Counted from the first letter of the stretch, positions 49,592 to 63,764 are shown. The stretch is 64,000 nucleotides of DNA from Setophaga petechia (GCA_024362935.1 JANCRA010000032.1:6685001-6749000); one strand, 5' to 3'. Numbers and translations: made by a program. The notes: generated by a model from the letters alone, not told the origin.

Positions 49592-49654
49592 GGTGAAGAC
49601 AGAGAAAAATGGATCCAGGTGTTGGCAGCTGCCAAAGATTTTGTTTTAAACTGA
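49592..49654 (+). other. Candidate 3'-terminal exon with a PH-domain-like helix, weak
   Basis: After a pyrimidine-rich tract and acceptor (CTTCATTTTTTCTTTTAAACTAAAG), the frame reads GEDREKWIQVLAAAKDFVLN and then a TGA stop. The pattern acidic-x-x-R-x-x-W-I-x-x-L-x-x-A matches the C-terminal alpha-helix of pleckstrin-homology domains, including the invariant Trp. No donor is needed if this is the last coding exon, and a plus-strand AATAAA at about 50549 could end a 3' UTR. What is seen is only 20 residues and an acceptor. No upstream PH exon was identified, and the open frame continues upstream to an ATG at 49424 without interruption, so chance resemblance is quite possible. Confidence 0.2.
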
Positions 49655-49659
49655 TGCAT

Positions 49660-52600
49660 TTTCCTGTGTGTTCTCTGGTCCAGGATATTGATTGCTGGCA
49701 AGATTCCTCAGTAACATCAGTGAGCAGCCACAGAGTGTCTGTGAAGTCAGTGAGCCACTGCTGGAGCAGCTCCTGTTCAACAACAGTGGAAAGCATCTGT
49801 GTGCAGGAGTTTGCACGGATGTTTTAAGAGCTTGTGCCTTCAGAGAAGGATATGGGAGCCAAACAAATTGAATTCACTTTGAAGGTACATTCACATTGAA
49901 GATACATTTGCCACGGCAAACTCACACCAGCACTTTGGTGTACCTAACAAAGACCCTCAGACAGCTGAAGAGACTATGCAAAGTGCAGGGAGAACAGCAG
50001 GAACAGAGACAGTGGCCAGGATGTGCTGCAGAGGTGCCTCACCCTACACACCCACAGCAACAGCACAGCCTGGTCTGTAAAACACAAACCTGTCTCTAAA
50101 ATTACAAATAATGGAAGACTTGAAAAATTTTTTTTACTCCCCCCTGCTAATAGCACTTTTGCTTCTATAATGCATCCAGATGATCTTAATTTGTAATTTA
50201 GGAGAGACTTAATTACTGTAATTGTTAAGAAAAGTTAATTTAAATGCTTACAGAGTCAGTGACCCAACATGCTCAATGAACTGCTAAGGTTGGGCACAGA
50301 AGAATGTAATCTTAATGTACTGAATTCCTTTCCTTCAGGCAAATACAGGACCAAATGTTCAAAGCTGCTTCTTAAATTGCACATGCAACATCTGAGGAGA
50401 CTTCTGCCTACGTGTAAGAAACATGATTTGCATGCACAAATACCTAATTTAATTTAAACATATCTATATATTATATTCACACTAAGGGAGCAAGCAAAAA
50501 AAACCGCCCTGGTAAACACTGCAGGCAGTTGTCTCTGCTCTTTCACATGAATAAAAATACTAAATACTGTACCATGATATTTCTGAGTTAATCCTTTGGA
50601 GTACCCTGTGAAATGTGAACTTTGGTTTCTGCATCTACCTTTGCAGCTTGTGATCTGCTGGTTTGATGGAAACTGTACATTCCTTCCAGCAGTGCTGTTA
50701 GGCTTAGTTATTGACTGGCATATTTTGAGATTCTCGATTCCTAGGAATATTTGGAACATTCTTTAAATGCAGTTACAAATCACTCCCAGTCTGTTCATTT
50801 TAATAAAATCTTAGGAGCCTTCTTTGGTCTTGGGTTTTTTGGTCCTCCTGCACATTTTTTACCCTCTTTCTTTATACTAAAGTAGGCATTTCCATCCCCT
50901 CCAGGCCAACACACTTCAAATCCTGTTCTCCAGGTGGGTAATAAGAATAAGAGTGTTCCAGCACTACTAGACCACACTCAGCAATTTCAACCACTTTGCC
51001 AGTGCTTGGGAAGACTAAAAAAAAATTATTTGAATTGAGAGTGGGCGAGGGGCAGGCATGCCAAGCAGATTAGGAGAAAAACCTTGTGAGGAAACCCTGG
51101 AGTTCAAGGAGGAAGAGAAAAACTGGGACTGGAAGCTGGATAGTGAGACTGGGAACGGAAGTTGTGAAGCAAGACGAAAACTGAACAAGATGGCAGTGGA
51201 GGGGACATGGGGATAAGACATTGGGTGCAAGCACTTGTTGTGGGGTGGGGAAATAGGGAGGTGCAAAGGCTTGGGAAGGGCTGCAGAGCTGTGCTGAAGA
51301 CTGCAATGAAGGAAGTCATTCAGATAATGACTGCACTCAATGCCAAAAGAGGAAGAACTGAGGTGGCACTGGGAACTGTAATGCTGGCTCAGCATCAGTA
51401 GAGTTCACAGCAAAATTGGGTTGGCTCTGTAGGTTTTATCTACATATTACCAGAAGCAAAAACGGGGTTATAAGACATATAAAAGCCCCAGAAGTCCTAG
51501 TTTATATTGTGAAGGGTTTGAACTGCCCTTACCATCTCTATTTTATCAGAGTTATACTGTAGTACACAAGCTGAAATGTAAACAGTCTGGATACAAGTAG
51601 CAATGATTAATTAGTAATTTTCTCAGAAGTGCCTCATTCAAACAGCACAAGATGTATTCCCATTAAAAGCACAAAGAAATCTACTCTTCATTAAAAAAGC
51701 TGCATTTTCCATAAAGCTCCCTGAATTTCCCCCCAGAGCTCTAAATATCCTCCCTTCCCTTGCACCACAAATGCAGCAGACACAGCTACTCCAATGAAAT
51801 TCATGAACCATCAGAGGATTATCCTGGAAAGTGAATTTGGTGAAAGCAAGACTGATGTGGACCAGCTATTGGGGTTGCACGGGCCTGGGCCAGGCTGTGT
51901 AGCTGTGAAGGTGCCCTGACACCCTGGGGCTGTGCCAGGCAGTCAGAAGGGGGATGGCAGACCCTCCACTCTGGCAGTAAATCAACTTCTGCATGGTAAG
52001 GATTGGACATACAAGTATAGCTACTTAGAACTGTGAAGAGACTTCTCCTGCCTGACAAGTGGTAGATACTTGATGGTTTAGACATGGCGTAAAGAACTTG
52101 ATGTTATGGCATGAAATTTTCAAACACAAGGTATTTTTCTCAGTTTTCAGTACATGCTGTTCACTGACATCAGCTAGGCTCTTATCTTCACACAGGCAAA
52201 AAGGACAGCTAGTATCACCCATGCTTCTTGATCTCTGGTCACTGATGGGTCAGTCTCTTTTAGCCTTTACAAATTTCTACATGTTCTTATTATCTCGTAA
52301 CCACTATTTCCACCACATTTTTTCAAGCTGAAATTGCCACAATCAGCAAGTCTTAATTTTTTTCTCTTCCCATGCTAAAGGTATAGACTGATAAATACAG
52401 CCCCACATTAAGTCTCTGATCCAATAGGCTGATGATTAAAATGCTCTTGGGACCTCTCCCAGTGACCAAAACACCTGGGTCCTTTAGCAGGCACTGGATC
52501 AAACTGTGCAGCTCAACAACCCTGTGGGGAAAAAAAAATACTAAATTCTAATGAGTCTAGAGTAATTTCAGACCCTGCTATGCCCCCTACCTTCAGCTGC

Positions 52601-55600
52601 AATTTCTGGAGGAGCAGACCTCTCACAAGTCTTGTGTCATTCCTGCCAGCCCCACTCGGAAGCCCCAGATATTGAGGGCATGTCCAATGGCAGTAAGTCA
52701 CTATTGTTAGACAATATAAACCCACAATTAGTCCCATTCTTTCCTTGTGAACTTGTGGTAAATTTAAAAATAGATACATTTTGTAGACTTGCAATTCCAT
52801 GGTGAGTGCTGGAGGCAATGTCTGGGCCATACGTACGATATTATGTCACTGTGACCCATCTCTGTTTGTAAAGGTTAAAACGTTAGTCAGTGTGGGCAGA
52901 TTTCATAGCTAAAGAAATGCAGATGTTTTACTGGTGAGTGGCTAAAAGTCAAGGCTCTGTGAAATACCTGCTAATTTTTTTTTAAATTGGTATTTCACTG
53001 TATGACATTATCTTCATCTATAAATATGCTGGTCTGTTGGTAGATAGGTTGCCCTTTTTCGCTTGGATGATTTATTTATTCAGTCTCCAGAGCCTAATTA
53101 CATCTCCACTTTTATATGATAAGTTTGAACTCTTTCCCTGCAGACTTAACCTGCAAGATCTGGGGGCATAAAACTTAATCATCTTTGATAATTACATGAT
53201 GGCACCCCTGAAAATTAAGTTAGAGAAGCTGCAAAACATGTGAAACAATGAGACTTATCTATATTATAGTCCTGATGAAATCTTGTAGAAACTTTACAAT
53301 ATGCTTTATTGACCTCTCTAGGGTACTATAATGATACATCCTATGTCAGATCCACATCACTGTAATTGAATTTTAGAGAATTTCTATGATGACTCAAAAA
53401 TTGAATCTGCTCCCTGGTGCCTTTTCTTTCAATACAGTCTAAATTCTTTTTTCATTCCTCTTTTTAATTATGAAGGTGGGGAGACTAGAGAAAGTGTTAT
53501 CAGTCTTCCTTGGCTTAAAGCCCTTTGCTTATGCTAACATTTTTCCATCAGAGATCAAATAGTGACTGCATTTCATGCAGGATGGGCTCAGGAAGTTTTC
53601 TACTTCTTTACATACAGCAGGCAAGAGACTGGTACCAGCACATCGATAATTTCAACATTCAAGCCCCAGCACTGCTCTGTATTATCCAATTGCCTGTCCC
53701 CAAATGGACTCCACTGTGCTTTATGCAGCACACTCCTGTGAGGTGATGTGGATGGTCATCCTCCCTGTGCAATGCCAGGGAGGGCTGACTCCCACAGGGC
53801 AACCCTCTCCTGACATGGCTTAGCCCAGGTGCACCTCTGTGAATTACCTTTGGACATATCTACTGAACTTGGAACATATCAGAGGTTTTGGGGCAGCCTG
53901 TAATACGCCTTCAGTTTTGGCACATCTCTACTGACTTTGAGGAAGGTCATAGGGATGCTTGAACTTGGTGGTGTTCTACAAGTGGTTGTTGCAGCTCCCT
54001 CTCTCTTCATTTCAATGGACTTGTTCACGTATATTGTTAATCAGTATAGACACCAAAAGATGAAGAGGGAGTACCAATATGGTTCTTAGAAAGCCAGCTT
54101 CAAGAACCAAGTTGACTGGAGTTCACTCAGAAAGGTGCAGCCAAGCCACTTTCTCTCTCCAAGTTAATAATGGCTTTCAGTAACAGTGAGTGAAAGCACA
54201 TGCAACATGAGTGCATGGCATTTCTCGTGCTGCGACATCAACTTAGATAGCTTTCTCTGAACAGTGACTGGAGATCCCATCTCCTTTCTTGTCCCCAGAT
54301 ATGCTGGGTTTCTCCTTACCTCTCCACATTCAAGTAAAGTCTAAGTGTATTTATAAAATGACTTTTTATGGTAGGAAGAAATTGCCTCAGTAGGGTTCTC
54401 TAACCGGAGCAAATGCATATTACCTATTACATGTCTCCTGTGCAGTGAAATCATTCGAAGGCACAAGCTCTTCTTCCTTCCTTCTGCGTGAAATCCTCAA
54501 GGGACAGTGCCACTGCCAGGGCTGTGGCATTTCCCAGCAGGGCACACACTATTTATTTTCAAGACTCTCCACTAAAATCCATTTACTTCTGGTATAGAGC
54601 ACAACAGATCTGTATAGAATAAAACATAAGGAGAACAGTTGCTTAATATGGTGGGATACTGAACTTGCACTGTTGTGTCCTGGCGCAGTTGTTCCAGAGA
54701 GTCTATTTTGTATCTGTTCTTGTCAATTCAATATTCAGGCGTCGTGAATTCCCATACATGCTCAGGAGCTGTCTGGCTGCAAGTTAGTCTGCTCCCTTAT
54801 CTGTCCTCTCTCATGAAGAGTGGCAGAACTGTGTAATAAAACCTTTAAAACTGGATCTGGTTGAATTAATTTGCAACAATTCTTAAGTGAAACTAGAGAC
54901 GACTCCTCTTGCTGCCTTTCTGATTTTTCCTTTCTTCTGGAACTGTAAAGACAAATAATTACACTAAAATCTGTCAGTTTCTATAAATGCTCTACTTTAT
55001 ACAGAACCACAATAATGCAATAACAATGTTGGGGGGGAAAAATTCTCTATTTAAAACAATACCATTTTCGCACTCTTTTGGGCACCTCTGATCTTCTCAG
55101 GCTACTTTTCCCCAGACCTCCCCTTCCCTTTTTTGTTGTTAAAATGCAAAACACAGAAGCCTTTGTCATCTCTGTGTTTCAAGGAAAATATCCTATTTCT
55201 GAGAAGAAGAGCTATTTTTGTAGCTGAGCAAAAGCATGGTTATGTCTAGACTAGAGTGGGAAATGGCAGCTGGCAAAGAAAACCAGAAAGGGCATGGCAA
55301 GTTTATTTGCAAAAGCAGTAAATACAGGCCAAAAATGCACATGGTATGTCATTATAATTATAAACAATTTTTAAAGAAACTGTGTTTTCACTTTGTTCTC
55401 ATCCTAAGCAGTTTGTGATATCTATAAGTATGCTAGAGATCTATTTACTGCAACTCTAACCATATACGCTATGCTAAACTGTATGACTTCAGTAAATGTT
55501 CAGTGCATTTGATGAAATCAGGCACTTGGAGTATCTGCTGGTTTTCTGCCATGGAAAGCAAATTTCTACATGTTCCAGAAATGAAAGCAAATATCTCATT

Positions 55601-55700
55601 CCATAATTACTTCAATGAGTCTTACATTGTACATAGTGCATTGGAGTTTGCCCACAGGAGAACTGCCTTTGCCTCTGGTACTAAAATGACTGATAAAGAA
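49660..55700. other. Unique non-coding stretch
   Basis: AT-rich apart from a purine-rich segment at about 51060-51270, whose minus strand yields overlapping Ser/Pro/Phe-rich ORFs (78-126 codons) typical of biased composition. No transposon, RNA gene or coding exon is supported. Confidence 0.45.
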
Positions 55701-55704
55701 CTTC

Positions 55705-55720
55705 AAATAAATAAATAAAT
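55705..55720 (+). repeat. (AAAT)4 microsatellite
   Basis: Four uninterrupted AAAT units. Confidence 0.9.
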
Positions 55721-55724
55721 CATT

Positions 55725-58700
55725 GATGAAGGTCACATAATCAATCTCCAAACTAGAAATCAAATTAAGTAACTATTTCTAAACCAGTTCATTCTACTGT
55801 TCTATTACAAGTAAGCCAGCACTGTAATCTATATTCATTTTCTTGGCCTTTTATCCAAGACAAATCAAGAGAAGTTAATGTGTTAGATAATGGGCTTCAG
55901 GAGTCTGCCTTTTGATTTTGGTTGGTTTGATTTTAATTGGTCTGTTGATACCTTCCAGAGGCTAAGGATTCTGCCAGTATAAAATATGCATTTTTTGCAC
56001 TTTAGATTTGGATCTTCTTAAGATGTAGACCCGAAAATTTAGTGGGCTAAGAAATGAAGAATCAGAGAATAATGTGTTCATGTGGCCTAAGGCTTGTATT
56101 AATACAAAGAAATAGTGCTGGGTGCATGGTTATGCATTGTGTTAACCAGGGGCATGTTCTGTGGTACCCACACCAGATAACTCCTTGTAGATCTCTGCCC
56201 TTACATGTCATCACAGCGCCTGCAGGAAGGGCAGAAATGTGGGGCAGGATAAAGGGCAGGCTTTTGGTTGTCCAAAAACCTGACCTAAGTGGTTCTGGGG
56301 TAGGAACTGCTCCAGGGGAAAACAGTGTGGATACTCACTGTGGATGCTGTGCTGTTTCTCTGAGCCTCATCCCATGGGAAATTGCCCTGTGTGCAAAGGG
56401 TCAAACAAGCACGACCTGAGCTATAGATACCCTGCTGCTGTCAAGGCACTTCCACACTCAGAAGGGGATATGGGAAAGTGAAATGTGGCTGAGGCTCAGG
56501 TGCAACTTCTTCCCTCACTCTTCGGGGCACTTCCAGTGGCCTTTTAGCTGCTACTTTTAACAAGAACACACTATAATACTGTGGTACAGTAATATGTTTT
56601 TCCAGTTTCATGGATTACTTTTTGCAAAAAGCTGGTTCCATAGGTATGGAGATGGGCTGAAACCACTCTGCCAAATCCAATGCCCTGGGTGATGGGAAAG
56701 CTGATTAGTGCTCTAGCTTTCATACTCATGATTCAGGCCATCCCTCATTAAGCAAATGAAATAAAGAAAAGACCTGTTCTGGGAGAAGGCAACAGTATTG
56801 TGTAATACTTCAGTAATAAAATGCCAACCAGCTTGGCAGCCATCTAAACATCTCTATGTTTCTAAAGAGGGAATATGTGCTATTGCAAAGGTCATTGATG
56901 ACACACATGGACTGCCTGGGATGCACTCTACTTCTGGGTCATGCTGGAATGCAGGATTTTGGCCCACACCACAGTTTTTCATGATCCCTTCTCAGTATCT
57001 CTTTTGAGAGGGAAATGGGTTTACTGACATTTGCTGAGTTTCAGTGCAAGAGATGGCTGTGAAAAAAACAAGCCATATTCTTTAATAGTATTTTGATTGG
57101 TTTTGTGATGCTTGACTAAAATACAGACTAAAATACTTCCTAATATTCCTATTTCTATAAATCATTAATAGCTTACTTCAGCAGATTCCAAGCAGGATGA
57201 AAAAAACCCTAGGATTAGGCCCTGAAAGTACATTTTCCCCAGGTTAACATTTTAGGTTGATTTTGCTTAAATAAATATCTGAATTACTTAGATTACTGCA
57301 TTTCAGGTCTAGCCTATGGAAACGACTCGTAATAATGGTTTTGCCTTTTATAATGATTTTCTTCCAAGCACAGAATTATTAAAAGGCAGACGAAGTATAT
57401 TACAAGTCTCATTACATTTCCTGTAAAGCCAGCATTATATATCAAATATGGAGAGATAGACTGCAGTATAATTGCTATGGGCAGCCTCAGTAAGAATTTA
57501 CTGGATCTGTCCCTGTCTCCAGAGAGCCCTGCCTGCACAGCAGCAGTCATCCACGACGGCTGCCACTCAGAAGTCCATTCCTTCTGTGATTAGATTTTTT
57601 TACCTTGCAATTCCTACTTTTACAATATTAGCTGGAAAGACATTTATTATGGATAACAAGATTTAATTAGGTTACTTAAATAAATCTTCATTGTCTCCCA
57701 TAATTCTAGTAGATCCAAGTCTTCTGAAACCATTAGTTTTTTTCAGAAAGAGATCAATGTATTTATTAATTTGCCATGTATGAGTCTGTGAATGATAAAA
57801 TAAGAAATTTGATATACAAATTCTACATTCTTCAGATGATGCTGTGATTGTTCTTTTTCCAATGAACTCTAAGATTTTTAGAATACCAAATGTGAATGCA
57901 AAGGAGGGTGGCAGACTTTTAAAAAGAAAAGTAGAGAAACTTCCAGATTCTCATAGAAGGCATACTTTTAATCACGTTTTTTTTTTTAACTGTATCAATA
58001 ACTTTCAATAATAAAGCTTTTTTATTACCTCATCCAACCATAGAAAGATTTCTTGTTAAATTAAATAATCTCCTTCGAAGGATGTTAATTTAGTCTCCTT
58101 TACTAAATGAAATACCCAGATATGGGGAAAAGGTAGACCATAATTTGAATAGTAAAAAATGTATTAATGCTGCTAATTCTACTTCAGGAGATACTAAAGT
58201 CAGAATGGATTACTGAAAGAAATAACTGTAGAGGAAAGAAGACTTATTATAATTTAAATTATGAAAAATTCTTAATGTCACTAATTCTATCGCAATCACT
58301 TTTTGTGTAACAAGCCATTTATCATTAGGATCATTTCAGTCAGCTGTGGTGATAAATGGATGCTGAGTGGATGAAGCAAGGTTTCTAGTACTGGGTGTAA
58401 AAACAGCACTAAAACTTGTACATCAATGTTCCTTTTGAGTTTTGGGGCCAAAAATGGTGTTCTTTTTTTTTCTTAGATGTTAGTTCCTTGAACATGTGAA
58501 AGTCTGAAGTCTCCTGGCAAACACAGGTCTCTCATGCAAACTCAGGGACTCTCTTCACCAGCAGTGTACTCTGTGTCTGCACTTGTAGATGCTGTCTAAT
58601 CCCACTGGAGGATATATTTTCATATACAAGGAAAAATCTAAGAACTGTCTCCTACTTCAGAGGAGAAGAAGTATTAAATTATTTTCTATTTTTTGGCATA

Positions 58701-59820
58701 TCAAGTGTGTCAGGAATTTCTTTTTTTTTTCTGTATAAAAGCCATGTGTAAAGAGAGCTTTGAGATATACAGGTTCCAGCCCATGAAAGCTAGGTGTGGG
58801 TTTTACCTCAGCCTAAATCACATCTCTGAAAGATGCAGGGCCAATTTCTCTTCTCTCAAAATAAGATGGAGGAGACTTGCACATGTTCATTTCCCTGAAG
58901 TCTGGCATCTGATGGAGTCCTCTGAGTCTGAAAGGAGAGGGGTTTGTCAAGGCTCAGCTATTAGGAGCATTGAGAGCTTTTTGAACTACTCCGAGCTCTC
59001 AGGTTTGTTTTTCATCAAAGAGCTCCATGTCCCTCCTAGCCACTTCTCACAGCAAGAACTGCAAAAAGAAATGGAGAATTACTGGAGACAGGTCTGTGAT
59101 ATACTGATAGTGAAGAGGAGCTGATGCTCTTCTGCTGCTTCTCTGCACCATCATTTCACCTAATATTATTCCCTTCTGGGTGTCCACTGATCACCTGTAA
59201 GGCATAAGGAGGAACTCCTTTCTATAATCTAAATGCCTAATTTGCTACCAGCTGTTTCCTACACACACTTTTCTTTGAGTGGCTGGGAGAGAGGGCACAG
59301 ACAGGTGCTCTTGATGATGTAACATCCTCAGGTAAAACAATAGCAAGTACATCCACATCAGCATTTTAACCCAGACCAGGGCTGTAGTCTTGAAGTGGTG
59401 ATCTTGGTGGTCCCACTAACTGCAGTGTGGGTTGTGTCACAGCAATGCCACTGGGTGTGTGAATGGGGTTCCCTGAAAGAGATTAAACCAGGTGTGTCTC
59501 AGCTGCACACCCCACATCCCCCAGTGTGGTCCTGAAGATCAGACTTGCTGTTATCACCCCTAAATTGTGTAATGTCAATGGCAGGTTTCCGACATCAGTG
59601 GTTTTGCTCTAGAAATCCATGTTTATTGAGTTTCTTACTTATGAAGGTAGACATAGTCTGTTCAGTTCACATACTGAAAGTTAAGGCAGTTTGTGATTTG
59701 CAGTCAGAAAGGTGTTATCCTGCTGGATGGTTTGGCAGGGAGGAGCAGAATGTGACCCTCATTCTCAATACAGCGATCTACCTTGAAGCATCCATGGGAT
59801 ATCCTGTGACTGCAGGAATT
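55725..59820. other. Unique AT-rich non-coding stretch
   Basis: Contains T runs at about 57979-57990 and 58466-58475. A 143-codon plus-strand ORF at 58693-59124 has mixed composition but no recognisable domain or flanking splice evidence. The interval 57330-57690 contains clustered AT-rich homeodomain-like motifs and could be a conserved non-coding element, which only alignment can show. Confidence 0.45.
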
Positions 59821-59822
59821 GG

Positions 59823-60282
59823 AAATCACAGAATCACAGAATAGGCTGAGTTGGAAAGAACCCACAAGGATCATAGAGTCCAACACCTGGCTCTGCACAG
59901 CGCCATTCCCAAGAATCACACCTTGTGCCCAAGACCATTGTCCAAATGCTCTTTGTACTCTGTCAGGACAGTGTTGTGACCACTTCTCTGGGGTGAAAAA
60001 CCCTTTTCTAATATCCAACCCAAACCTCCCCTGACACAACATTCGCTTGGGTCCTGTCACTGGTCACCACAGAGAAGGGATCAGTGTCTGCCCCTCCTCT
60101 TCCCCTCATGAGGAAGTTGTAACTGCAATGTGGTCTCTCCTCAGTCTCCTCTGAGCTGAACAGACCAAGTGACCTCAGCTGTTCCTCAGAAGGCTTCCTA
60201 TTAAGGCTCTTCATCATCTTCGTTGCCCTTCTTTGGGCTCTCTCTAATAGCTTTAGTATATTTTTTATATTGTGATGACTAA
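59823..60282 (-). mobile_element. CR1 LINE fragment, 3' end, minus orientation
   Basis: The plus strand is the reverse complement of a CR1 3' end. It opens with the octamer tail AATCACAGAATCACAGAAT (59824-59842), then CTGAGTTGGAAAGAACCCAC, ATCATAGAGTCCAACACCTG, GCACAGCGCCATTCCCAAGA, TCTGGGGTGAAAAACCCTTT and GGTCTCTCCTCAGTCTCCTC. It ends around CTTCGTTGCCCTTCTTTGGG at 60218-60237 and fades by about 60280. It is 5'-truncated, noticeably diverged and not functional. A 118-codon minus-strand ORF inside it (59704-60060) reads untranslated 3' sequence and is not a gene. Confidence 0.95.
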
Positions 60283-60289
60283 AAAGTTC

Positions 60290-63200
60290 TCAATTTCTCC
60301 TAATTTTTCCTCTGCTCCATTAAAGATATCACAGCTGGTCTTTCTGTGGCAGGGGAAATGGCACTTTGATTGAAGCCTCCGTTGCAGTCAATGGGGACTG
60401 GATTCAGAGACCCTGCAGATCCCATCCAGCCCTGTTCTTCTCTGCCTACACCTGGACAAATATTACAGAAGAGTGGATGAAAACAAGCTGGGAGCATAGA
60501 TCAAGAACTAATGTTGATGCAGGGTGCTGGATTCCCAATTAATTCAATACCTTTTTCACAAATTTCTTTGTATGATTGTCTTAAGCTACCTTAGAAAGCA
60601 GACACTGCTGACATGAACTCTGCTTTGCTGGCATTGTGACGAAGCTGATCTTGAGACACAATCAAGATGTGTGTTTACACAGCACACACATCTCCCAAGT
60701 GCTTGGGGCATTAACAAGTTTGTAGCTCTGCAACTCCCTTGAATTTTGTCTAAGAGTCCTTAAAAAAATGTCTCCCCAACTCAATGCTGTTGTGTTGCTA
60801 CTCAAGAGAAAATAACCATCTTCAGCCTCATGATTTTCACCAGTACCATATAATATATCAGAGAGGGATTTTTTTTTTACCCAGCAAAGATAATTCTGGA
60901 ATTTAGATCCTCACAAAATGCTGCCTGAAGAGAGCAGCATGTGCTAGTGTTATGAAATGGCTTTCCCCCTGCACTTTTTGAAAGGGGAAAACAGAGCCCT
61001 GTCTCCATGAACTGTAATTACTTAATTTCTCTCTTCCTTAAAAAAAGCCTTATTTCTCCATCAAAGCACAGTTGTATTTTTATGCAACACAACAAAACAC
61101 ATCGATGGATCTTAAATGATGATATAATATCACTAGAAACTTTCATAGACCTTCTGAAGTTACCTGACTTTGTAGGATAGAAATTACATTAGATTTCCCT
61201 CAGATCACTTTCAGCTATGAACGTGCCAATTAGCTATGGGATGTCCCTGTGAGCCCCTGGTGGTACCCAGCCATACTTTGAGAATCTCTGGAGGTGCCCA
61301 GCTGGCTCAGAAGCCACTCATCCCACCTAGTTTGTCCCGAGGTGCACCCCTGCCCCAGAGCCTGCTGGCTCTGGCTCTGACACCACTTGAATTGGGGTAT
61401 ATCCAGCCTGGTAGGTTCAATCTCCCTTTGCAAACCAGTCTTGCAAGTTGGGGAATTGAAAAGGGGCCATTTCCAACACCTTTCTGGTGATGGCAACCGA
61501 AGGATAATTTTACATCTTTCAGTTCCTCCCACAGCTTTTGCAGCATGCATGTGGGGTTCTGCCCCTCAGATGTGGATCTGTGGTGATTTCTTTCCAAAAT
61601 TCTTCATTTTCATCCTATAGTTGCATCTTGCCTGACCTGCAGTGGGGTACTCTCCTGTCTGACTACAAACCAGCTCCTCCCATCTAGAGCACACCATCCT
61701 GTCCACTTGCTGGTGTGCTAAACAGGTTTCTTCAATGCAATGTAATGGCAGAACATTGTTCCCTTCTCTCTATTTTCCTCTATTTCTGCTAGTGCAAACC
61801 CACTCTTGCTTCCTTAGCATTTGTCTAGGAAATATTCCTTGCAAAAACTTCAATTTATTTTCCTTTTATTCTCCACAGCCCTGTGGATATTACAAACTTT
61901 CCAAATTCTACCATTTCATTATTTAGCTGGGTATTAACACAGAAAACAAGACCAGACTAGGCCTTGGGAGGTGATTTACTCCATCACTCCGCCTGAGGCA
62001 GGATGATCTGTACTTATGCTGTTCCTGGCATATATTTGTCTAACCTGTTCTTAAGGAAAGTTTTATCCTCCCAGGACCTTATTCCTCAGCATATGGGAGA
62101 TTGCCAGCAGCCATATCACCCTGTCTGTATTCAGCCCTGTGGTGTGCTGACAACTGTACCTAATTCCCCTGACTGCCCTGAAACCCAGGTTTACATAGCA
62201 CACCCCTGACATCACAGCTTTGTCACTGCTGTTTTTTGCACTGGTGGTTGCATTCTGTGTTTCCCTGGGCTGTGGTACCTCTGAGATCCTACCTCCCCAT
62301 TTGGCACACTCTTTGCACACTGAGATTTGCTAATACAAAATCAATGTTGACAAAGTGGTATCTCCAACCATGCCCCTGCCTCTTTCCTTTGGGCCGTGGA
62401 AAGAGGTCCCACCTGGGCTGAGTTCTGCTCTTCTCCCTGGCAGATACTCCTCTCCTTTTGTCTAGCATTTAAAAAATTTGGCAAATTTAGCTTTGAGGAG
62501 TTAAATAATAAAGCTGCTTCAGTGTCTCTGTGTGATGATCATTCCTTCTTATGCAAGGTTTTAATCTAACTCACTTCTCTTTTTGTACAGGGTAGCTTAC
62601 CCCAAAACCTTACTGACATCTCTTTCAGTAAGAGCTGAACAGACAGCTCTTACTAGCCTTCAAAAGTCTCATAGTTGCTTTTTAAGGCAGAATGCACTTG
62701 ATTCTGATTAAAAAAAAAGATACTAGGATTTTGCCTGTACCAGCCGTTCACAGGGATACACAAACATGCTGAATGATGGACCTCCTCCTCCTCCATAGTG
62801 GAGCATTTATTCAAGTTGTTGTTTTTGTACATGTTGGAAAACATCCCTCCTTCTCACTGTTGTGGGAACTGGTTACATAGGTGTCCATAGCATCTTTGGC
62901 AGGGATGTGCTTCCAAAGGAGCATCAGACCGTGCTGCCTAAGCTGTTGATTTAGCCAAAGTAGATTGAACTGCTGCAGGCCTCAGTTCTCTTTGATTTTT
63001 CTTGGCATCCAGTTCCTCTTAATAAGTTTTCTCTATTACATAATGCCACAAAAGGCAGTTAAAAAAAATCCCAACAACACAAATCTTTCTCTGTGAAAGT
63101 AGACACCAATGCTTCCTTCAAATTTGAAGCTGACAGGTATCTGAAATTAAAATAGGTAACAGAAGGACACAAATTTAACCCCACTTGTCATAGAAAGCCC

Positions 63201-63590
63201 TCCCTGGAGGCACAAGACCTTGTTCTGCCTTTGCCAGGAAAAAATTCAACTGTTTAGACTCTTTTTCCAAGACAGGTGGAAGCTGACTTGTCAGTCTACT
63301 TCAGACCCTTACAATGTATTGGTGGCAGTGTCAGTCTGTGCTGTTATTCAACACCTCTCTACAGCTAAGAATTCATGTTTGAGTGCCTGCTGTGGGAGCA
63401 ATGCCTTGCTGGTGAGCTCAGTCAGCATTTCAGAGATGTGTGCTGATTTCTGTGTGAGCATAAACTAGGCTGCATGCTTGAAATGTCTCCTTTTCATCTG
63501 TACTGCTAAAGGTTTGTGCCAGTAGCTCCTGAGATCTGTTTTAACTACTTCCTCCTGCCTCCAGGCTCTGCAGTGGTGAAGGATGCAGTT
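60290..63590. other. Unique non-coding stretch
   Basis: Nothing recognised. A slightly GC-richer patch at 61240-61500 contains antisense overlapping ORFs (84-106 codons) without domains. A T run lies at about 60869-60880. Confidence 0.5.
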
Positions 63591-63593
63591 CAT

Positions 63594-63760
63594 GGAATCA
63601 CAGAATTGTTTGGTTTGGAAGGGACCTTAAAGACTATCTAGTTCCAGCTCCACTGCCATGGACAGGGATACCTTCCACTAGACCAGGTGGCTCAAAGCCC
63701 CATCCAAGCCTCCTTGCATTTTCTCTCACAGGCCTGGAGATCATCAACATCTCAATATAC
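63594..63760 (-). mobile_element. CR1 LINE 3'-terminal fragment, minus orientation
   Basis: The reverse complement of a CR1 3' UTR is seen: GGAATCACAGAATTGTTTGG, GGAAGGGACCTTAAAGACTA, CTGCCATGGACAGGGATACC, TTCCACTAGACCAGGTGGCT and CAAAGCCCCATCCAAGCCTC. The match fades after about 63740. It is a different CR1 subfamily from the copy at 59.8 kb, judging by the GGGACCTTAAAG and TTCCACTAGACCAGG motifs. It is short, 5'-truncated and inactive. Confidence 0.95.
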
Positions 63761-63764
63761 ACAT

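Noticed and set aside
51015..51395. Overlapping minus-strand ORFs of 71-126 codons
   Set aside because: They reflect a purine-rich plus strand, giving Ser/Pro/Phe-biased peptides in several frames at once.
58693..59124. 143-codon plus-strand ORF
   Set aside because: No recognisable domain, no clear splice or promoter context, and a length within reach of chance for 64 kb.
59704..60060. 118-codon minus-strand ORF
   Set aside because: It lies within the 3' end of a CR1 element and reads untranslated sequence.
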